Shown: positions 6,114-9,450 of the stretch, in pieces
How positions within the stretch are numbered: position 1 is the stretch's first letter
Layout: the number at the start of each line of letters is the position of its first letter
Assembly: GCA_030609125.1 (NCBI GenBank)
Contig: JAUWCW010000054.1
Location: 1 to 9,450 of the forward strand
Length of the DNA stretch: 9,450 nucleotides
From: Candidatus Rokuibacteriota bacterium
GTDB taxonomy: Bacteria > JAUVQV01
Direction of reading: 5' to 3'
Program-made: the position numbers and the translations under genes
The notes under the pieces: model-generated
Told to the model about the DNA's origin: nothing
What the model saw: only the letters and a program-made list of their open reading frames with translations
The model's database searches: none

Positions 6114-7444
6114 GGGCTTAAGGAGGAAGGCTCCTCGCCCTGGTCCGCTGCGATGTCCGCACCCAGAGAGTTCAGCAGGTCCCAGAAGCCGGGGAAGCTG
6201 GTGTTCACGCAGTCCGTGTCTTCGACGGCGGTCTCGCCCGGCAGGGCGCAGGCGGCGACGGCGAGGGCCATGGCCACGCGGTGGTCCCCGTGGCTCCGGC
6301 AGGCGTTGCCGCGCAGGGTTCCGCCGCCTTCGAGGACCAGCCCGTCGGGGCGTTCGGTCACCCTGCCTCCGAGGCGGCCCAGTTCGGAGGCCATGGTGCT
6401 GATCCGGTCCGACTCCTTCACCCGAAGCTCCGCCGCGCCGCTGAAGACGGTCGTGCCTTCGGCGAAGAGGGCGAGAACCGCAAGGATCGGGAACTCGTCT
6501 ATGGCGCGGGGAACCATTTCGGGGGGGACGCGTGTACCGCGAAGGGTGCTCGACCTGGCCGTGATGTCCGCCACGGGCTCGCCGCACGCCTCCGTCTCTC
6601 CGGAGAGGGAAATGTCTCCTCCCATGGCGCGGACAACGTCCAGAAAACCTGTTCTTGTCGGGTTGACGCAGACACCGCGCACGGTTACCTGCGAACCGGG
6701 GACGATGAGGGCCGCGGCGAGGAGAAAGGCCGCCGACGAAGGGTCCCCGGGAACCGCAAGGTCCCTGCCCTCCCAGGACTGCCCCCCCCGCAGGCGCACG
6801 GTGGTTCCGGAGGAGACGGCGTCGACGCCGAGAAAGCGGAGCATCCGCTCCGTGTGGTCCCGCGAGAGGGCCGGCTCGATCAATTCCGTCTCGCCCTCGG
6901 CCAGAAGACCCGCCAGCAGGAGGGCGGATTTCACCTGGGCGGAAGCGACGGGCGTGCGGTAGGCCCTGGCCTTCAGGCCGCCCCCGCGAATGGCGAGGGG
7001 AGGGAACCGGCCCTCCCGCCTCCCGTCGATGGACGCCCCCATGAGCCTGAGGGGCTCGACGACGCGCATCATGGGCCGGCGTCGGAGGTAGCTGTCGCCG
7101 GTGAGGACGCAGAAGAAGGGGTGAGCCGCCAGCATGCCCGCCATAAGCCTGATGCCGGTGCCGGAATTTCCGAAGTCGAGAACGCCTGCCGGTTCCTTCC
7201 ACCCGCCCCGTCCCACGCCCGCGACTGTAAGGGGGTCATCCCCCCACTCGCCGGCGGTGACGCCGAGGGCCCGGAGCACACGGCAGGTGTCGCGGACATC
7301 TTCGCCGCCGGAGAGGCCTCCGAGAGTGCTTTCACCAACGGCCTGGGAGGCGAGTATGAGGGCCCGGTGTGAAATGGACTTGTCCCCCGGCACCGTGCAT
7401 TCGCCGGCCAGGGATGAAACGGGACGAACGACGACGCGCCCCAT
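6110..7444 (-). CDS. aroA: EPSP synthase, class II (CP4-like) motifs
   Basis: 444 residues. Transfers enolpyruvyl from PEP to shikimate-3-phosphate, the sixth shikimate-pathway step. N-terminal VPGDKSISHRA (18-28); LDFGNSGTGIRL (89-100) at the PEP site; RRPMMR (122-127); SAQVKSA (168-174); SRDHTERML (194-202); VPGDPSSAAF (231-240); NPTRTG (261-266); DEFPILAV (316-323); ELRVKESDR (339-347); HGDHRVAM (385-392). The set GDKS, SAQVK, RDHTE and NPTR is the combination I recall as defining class II enzymes. The start is chosen at the ATG of 7444, 1 nt past the tyrA stop, with GGGAG 11 nt upstream; an ATG at 7453 inside tyrA would add three residues. The long in-frame extension to 7606 overlaps tyrA and is not protein-like. 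Confidence 0.95.
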   Translation of the reverse strand: MGRVVVRPVSSLAGECTVPGDKSISHRALILASQAVGESTLGGLSGGEDVRDTCRVLRALGVTAGEWGDDPLTVAGVGRGGWKEPAGVLDFGNSGTGIRLMAGMLAAHPFFCVLTGDSYLRRRPMMRVVEPLRLMGASIDGRREGRFPPLAIRGGGLKARAYRTPVASAQVKSALLLAGLLAEGETELIEPALSRDHTERMLRFLGVDAVSSGTTVRLRGGQSWEGRDLAVPGDPSSAAFLLAAALIVPGSQVTVRGVCVNPTRTGFLDVVRAMGGDISLSGETEACGEPVADITARSSTLRGTRVPPEMVPRAIDEFPILAVLALFAEGTTVFSGAAELRVKESDRISTMASELGRLGGRVTERPDGLVLEGGGTLRGNACRSHGDHRVAMALAVAACALPGETAVEDTDCVNTSFPGFWDLLNSLGADIAADQGEEPSSLSP

Positions 7445-7445
7445 C

Positions 7446-8330
7446 TCAGGCATCGCTCCCGCCGCCGCCCGGCGTGAGGGAGCGGCGGACGGTGCGCGCC
7501 GCGTTGAAGGCCTTTTCCAGGCCGGTCCCGTCCTTCTCGCGGACGAGGTCCCGCAGGTGGGCCATCTCCTCGATGAAGCTGTCCACCGCCTCCAGTACCT
7601 CGTCACGGTTGTCGAGGCAGATGTCGCGCCACATGACGGCGTCGGAGGCGGCGATCCTCGTGAAATCCCTGAAGCCCCCGCCGGTGTATCCCAGCAGGCC
7701 GGGATGCTCCCCGTCGGCGGCGGCGGCGGCGTTCACCAGGGCGTAGGCGACGATGTGGGGAAGGTGGCTGATGACCGCCAGGATGCGGTCGTGGAGAGCG
7801 GGGTCCATGATCTCCACTCTCGACCCGACCCCCTCCCAGAGTTTTCTCACTATTTCGACGGCGTTGGAAGAGGCGCTCCTGCCGGGGGTGAGGATGCAGC
7901 GCGCCCCCTGGAAGAGCTCGGGGAAGGAGGCGGCGAAGCCGGAGTTCTCCGTGCCGGCTATCGGGTGTCCGCCGACGAAAGAGACCCCCGGGGGCAGCAC
8001 TTCTTCCGCCATTTGCGTCAGGCCGAGTTTGGTGCTGCCCACGTCGGTCACCACCGCCCCGTCGGGCAGGAGGGGCGCGATCTCCCTGAGCGCCTCGGGA
8101 ATCAGAAGAACGGGGAGGGCGAGGACGACGATGTCCGATTTCGGCGCCGCCGCGGCCGCTGTCGCACAGGCTTCGTCGACGGCGCCGCAGGCGAGGGCCT
8201 CCTTCCTGATCTCCTCCCTCCGGGCGACTCCGAGAACGTGGTAGGGCAGGCTTTTCGCCTTGACGGCGCGTACGAGGGAGCCGCCGATCAGGCCCAGGCC
8301 GATGACGGTGAGCGTTGGAGCGGGCTTCAA
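7446..8330 (-). CDS. tyrA: prephenate dehydrogenase
   Basis: 294 residues; NAD(P)-dependent oxidative decarboxylation of prephenate to 4-hydroxyphenylpyruvate, the committed step to tyrosine. Rossmann motif GLGLIGGS (11-18), TDVGSTK (95-101), the active-site segment GGHPIAGTENSG (120-131) with His122, SHLPH (188-192), and the helical dimer-domain signature GGFRDFTRIAASD (218-230). The protein ends after the helical domain and has no ACT domain, so classical C-terminal tyrosine inhibition is not expected. The start codon is TTG at 8330: it follows the DAHP synthase stop by 5 nt, has GGGAAG about 10 nt upstream, and lies just before the first Rossmann strand, and no ATG or GTG is suitably placed. 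It abuts aroA by 1 nt. Confidence 0.94.
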   Translation of the reverse strand: MKPAPTLTVIGLGLIGGSLVRAVKAKSLPYHVLGVARREEIRKEALACGAVDEACATAAAAAPKSDIVVLALPVLLIPEALREIAPLLPDGAVVTDVGSTKLGLTQMAEEVLPPGVSFVGGHPIAGTENSGFAASFPELFQGARCILTPGRSASSNAVEIVRKLWEGVGSRVEIMDPALHDRILAVISHLPHIVAYALVNAAAAADGEHPGLLGYTGGGFRDFTRIAASDAVMWRDICLDNRDEVLEAVDSFIEEMAHLRDLVREKDGTGLEKAFNAARTVRRSLTPGGGGSDA

Positions 8331-8335
8331 GGCCT

Positions 8336-9349
8336 TCAGACTTCCCGGCCCAGGAAGACGGCCATCTTCCCGATGTCCTCCATGAGGGAGGCGAAGCGCC
8401 CGGGCATGAGCGACTGGGGCCCGTCACAGAGAGCGTTCTCGGGATCGGGGTGGACCTCGATCATCAGCCCGTCGGCGCCCGCGGCCAGGGCGGCGAGGGA
8501 GATGGAATGAATGAAGTCCCAGCGGCCCGCCGCGTGGCTTGGGTCGACGATAACGGGCAGGTGGGACAGGTCCTTCATGGACGGGACGGCGGCCATGTCG
8601 ATCATGTTGCGGGTGAAGGTCTCGAAGGTGCGGATGCCCCTCTCGCAGAGGATGACGTTGGGGTTGCCGTTGCTGACGATGTATTCCGCCGAGAGGAGCA
8701 GGTCCTTGATGGTGGCCGAGAGGCCCCGCTTGAGCAGGATCGGCTTGTTGAGCATCCCCACTTCCTTGAGGAGACGGAAGTTCTGCATGTTTCGGGCGCC
8801 GACCTGGATGACGTCGGCGTAGCGGTCGAGGATCTCCGCGTCCCGGGGGTCCATGATCTCCGTCACGACGGGCAGTCCCGTCTCGTCACGGGCCTCGGCG
8901 AGATAGCGGAGGCCCTCCTCCTCGAGCCCCTGAAAGGAGTAGGGGGAGGTGCGGGGCTTGAAGGCGCCGCCCCGCAGCAGCACCGCGCCGGCATCCTTTA
9001 CGCTGCGGGCGGTTGCGAGGAGCATCTCTCTGCTCTCGACGGCGCAGGGGCCGGCGATGACGGCAATCTTCTTCCCTCCCACCCCGACCCCCCTGACATC
9101 GACGACGGTGTCCTCCCGGCGGAACTCGCGGCTCACGAGCTTGAAGGGCTTCATGATGGGGAGGACCTGGTCGACACCGGGGAGCATCGCCAGGGGGATC
9201 TCACGGAGGGCCGCCTCGTCGCCGATGGCGCCGATGACGGTGCGTTCCACCCCTTTCGAGACGTGGGGCTTGAGACCCGCGGCCTCGATCCTGTCGATGA
9301 CCTGATCGATCTCGGCTTGGGTGGCTTCGGGCTTCAGTACGATAATCAT
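8336..9349 (-). CDS. aroF: DAHP synthase, type I-beta with N-terminal regulatory domain
   Basis: 337 residues, essentially the length of the Thermotoga maritima enzyme as I recall it (338). Condenses PEP and erythrose-4-phosphate, the first committed shikimate step. Residues about 1-70 form a ferredoxin-like ACT-type domain ([14 protein letters not shown]...) that in Thermotoga binds tyrosine/phenylalanine for feedback. The (beta/alpha)8 barrel follows with AGPCAVES (99-106, metal-ligand Cys102), [11 protein letters not shown] (131-141), GARNMQN (184-190), LLKRG (205-209), VDPSHAAG (268-275, metal His272), IEVHPDP (297-303, metal Glu298) and LCDGPQS (307-313, Asp309). The ATG has GGGAG six nt upstream and a promoter about 65 nt before it. 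First gene of the aromatic block. Symbol is generic; aroG or aroF are used for this family. Confidence 0.95.
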   Translation of the reverse strand: MIIVLKPEATQAEIDQVIDRIEAAGLKPHVSKGVERTVIGAIGDEAALREIPLAMLPGVDQVLPIMKPFKLVSREFRREDTVVDVRGVGVGGKKIAVIAGPCAVESREMLLATARSVKDAGAVLLRGGAFKPRTSPYSFQGLEEEGLRYLAEARDETGLPVVTEIMDPRDAEILDRYADVIQVGARNMQNFRLLKEVGMLNKPILLKRGLSATIKDLLLSAEYIVSNGNPNVILCERGIRTFETFTRNMIDMAAVPSMKDLSHLPVIVDPSHAAGRWDFIHSISLAALAAGADGLMIEVHPDPENALCDGPQSLMPGRFASLMEDIGKMAVFLGREV

Positions 9350-9380
9350 GCGTTTCTCCCCTGCGTTGTCAGCGTGGATT

Positions 9381-9406
9381 TCCCGGCAGGCGCGGTCGTG
9401 CCGGAA
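9381..9406 (-). promoter_or_regulatory. hairpin at the 5' end of the aro transcript
   Basis: TTCCGGCA (9406-9399) pairs with TGCCGGGA (9388-9381), eight pairs with one G-T wobble around a 10-nt loop. It starts at the predicted transcription start, so it may cap and stabilise the 5' end. No T-tract follows, so it is not an attenuator terminator. Confidence 0.35.
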
Positions 9407-9413
9407 TGCGCCA

Positions 9414-9443
9414 CTTGTACCGTTTTCCCCGGGTTCTTGTCAA
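9414..9443 (-). promoter_or_regulatory. sigma-70 promoter of the aromatic operon
   Basis: A perfect -35 TTGACA (9443-9438), an 18-nt spacer, and -10 TACAAG (9419-9414, four of six). Predicted start is near 9407, giving a leader of about 57 nt. A CACGTG palindrome (9449-9444) directly abuts the -35 on its upstream side. Confidence 0.65.
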
Positions 9444-9450
9444 CACGTGA

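Noticed and set aside
6114-7202. Upstream extension of the cmk frame suggesting a fusion protein
   Set aside because: The extension is an alternate frame of aroA, Arg/Pro/Gly-rich and without domain features; the ATG at 6113 is the family-typical start.
7445-7606. Upstream extension of aroA
   Set aside because: It overlaps the end of tyrA, is Arg/Trp/Ser-rich, and precedes the normal EPSP synthase N-terminus.

Overview
This GC-rich window is almost entirely coding. It comes from a bacterial chromosome with dense, mostly leftward (minus-strand) gene order. The gene set is housekeeping: aromatic amino acid synthesis, nucleotide metabolism, isoprenoid synthesis, translation and membrane proteolysis. 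My best guess for the source is an anaerobic, diderm-type bacterium such as a member of Synergistota. That guess rests on remembered features: the ispH-rpsA neighbourhood, a Thermotoga-like type I-beta DAHP synthase, a CP4-like EPSP synthase and an AIM24-family protein. It is not proven by anything in the window.

Layout from right to left, in transcription order. A promoter at about 9414-9443 drives a compact shikimate/aromatic block: DAHP synthase (aroF type, 9349-8336), prephenate dehydrogenase (tyrA, TTG start, 8330-7446), EPSP synthase (aroA, 7444-6110) and cytidylate kinase (cmk, 6113-5427). Gaps are 1-5 nt, or an ATGA overlap at aroA/cmk. A small hairpin sits at the cmk stop codon. An AT-richer stretch follows, then a D-Ala-D-Ala-ligase-like ATP-grasp protein (5337-4204) of uncertain substrate.

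Between the ATP-grasp gene and the next gene lies a 260-nt regulatory region (3944-4203). It holds two direct copies of a 15-bp element, a sigma-70-like promoter, a long leader with alternative hairpins and a possible small leader ORF. The gene it should drive, ispH (last step of the MEP isoprenoid pathway), is broken. Its first ~54 codons are joined, out of frame, to its last ~42 codons, and the middle of the gene is absent. Ribosomal protein S1 (rpsA, 3639-1780) and signal peptide peptidase SppA (1764-856) follow directly. SppA meets, tail to tail with a 4-nt gap, a plus-strand AIM24-like gene that enters from beyond the left edge.

Functionally, aroF-tyrA-aroA carry flux into chorismate and tyrosine. 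Feedback control most likely sits in the N-terminal ferredoxin-like domain of the DAHP synthase, because TyrA has no ACT domain. cmk, ispH and rpsA form a neighbourhood common in several bacterial phyla. I found no tRNA, rRNA, CRISPR array or insertion sequence. The most important point to check is whether the ispH deletion is real or an assembly error.
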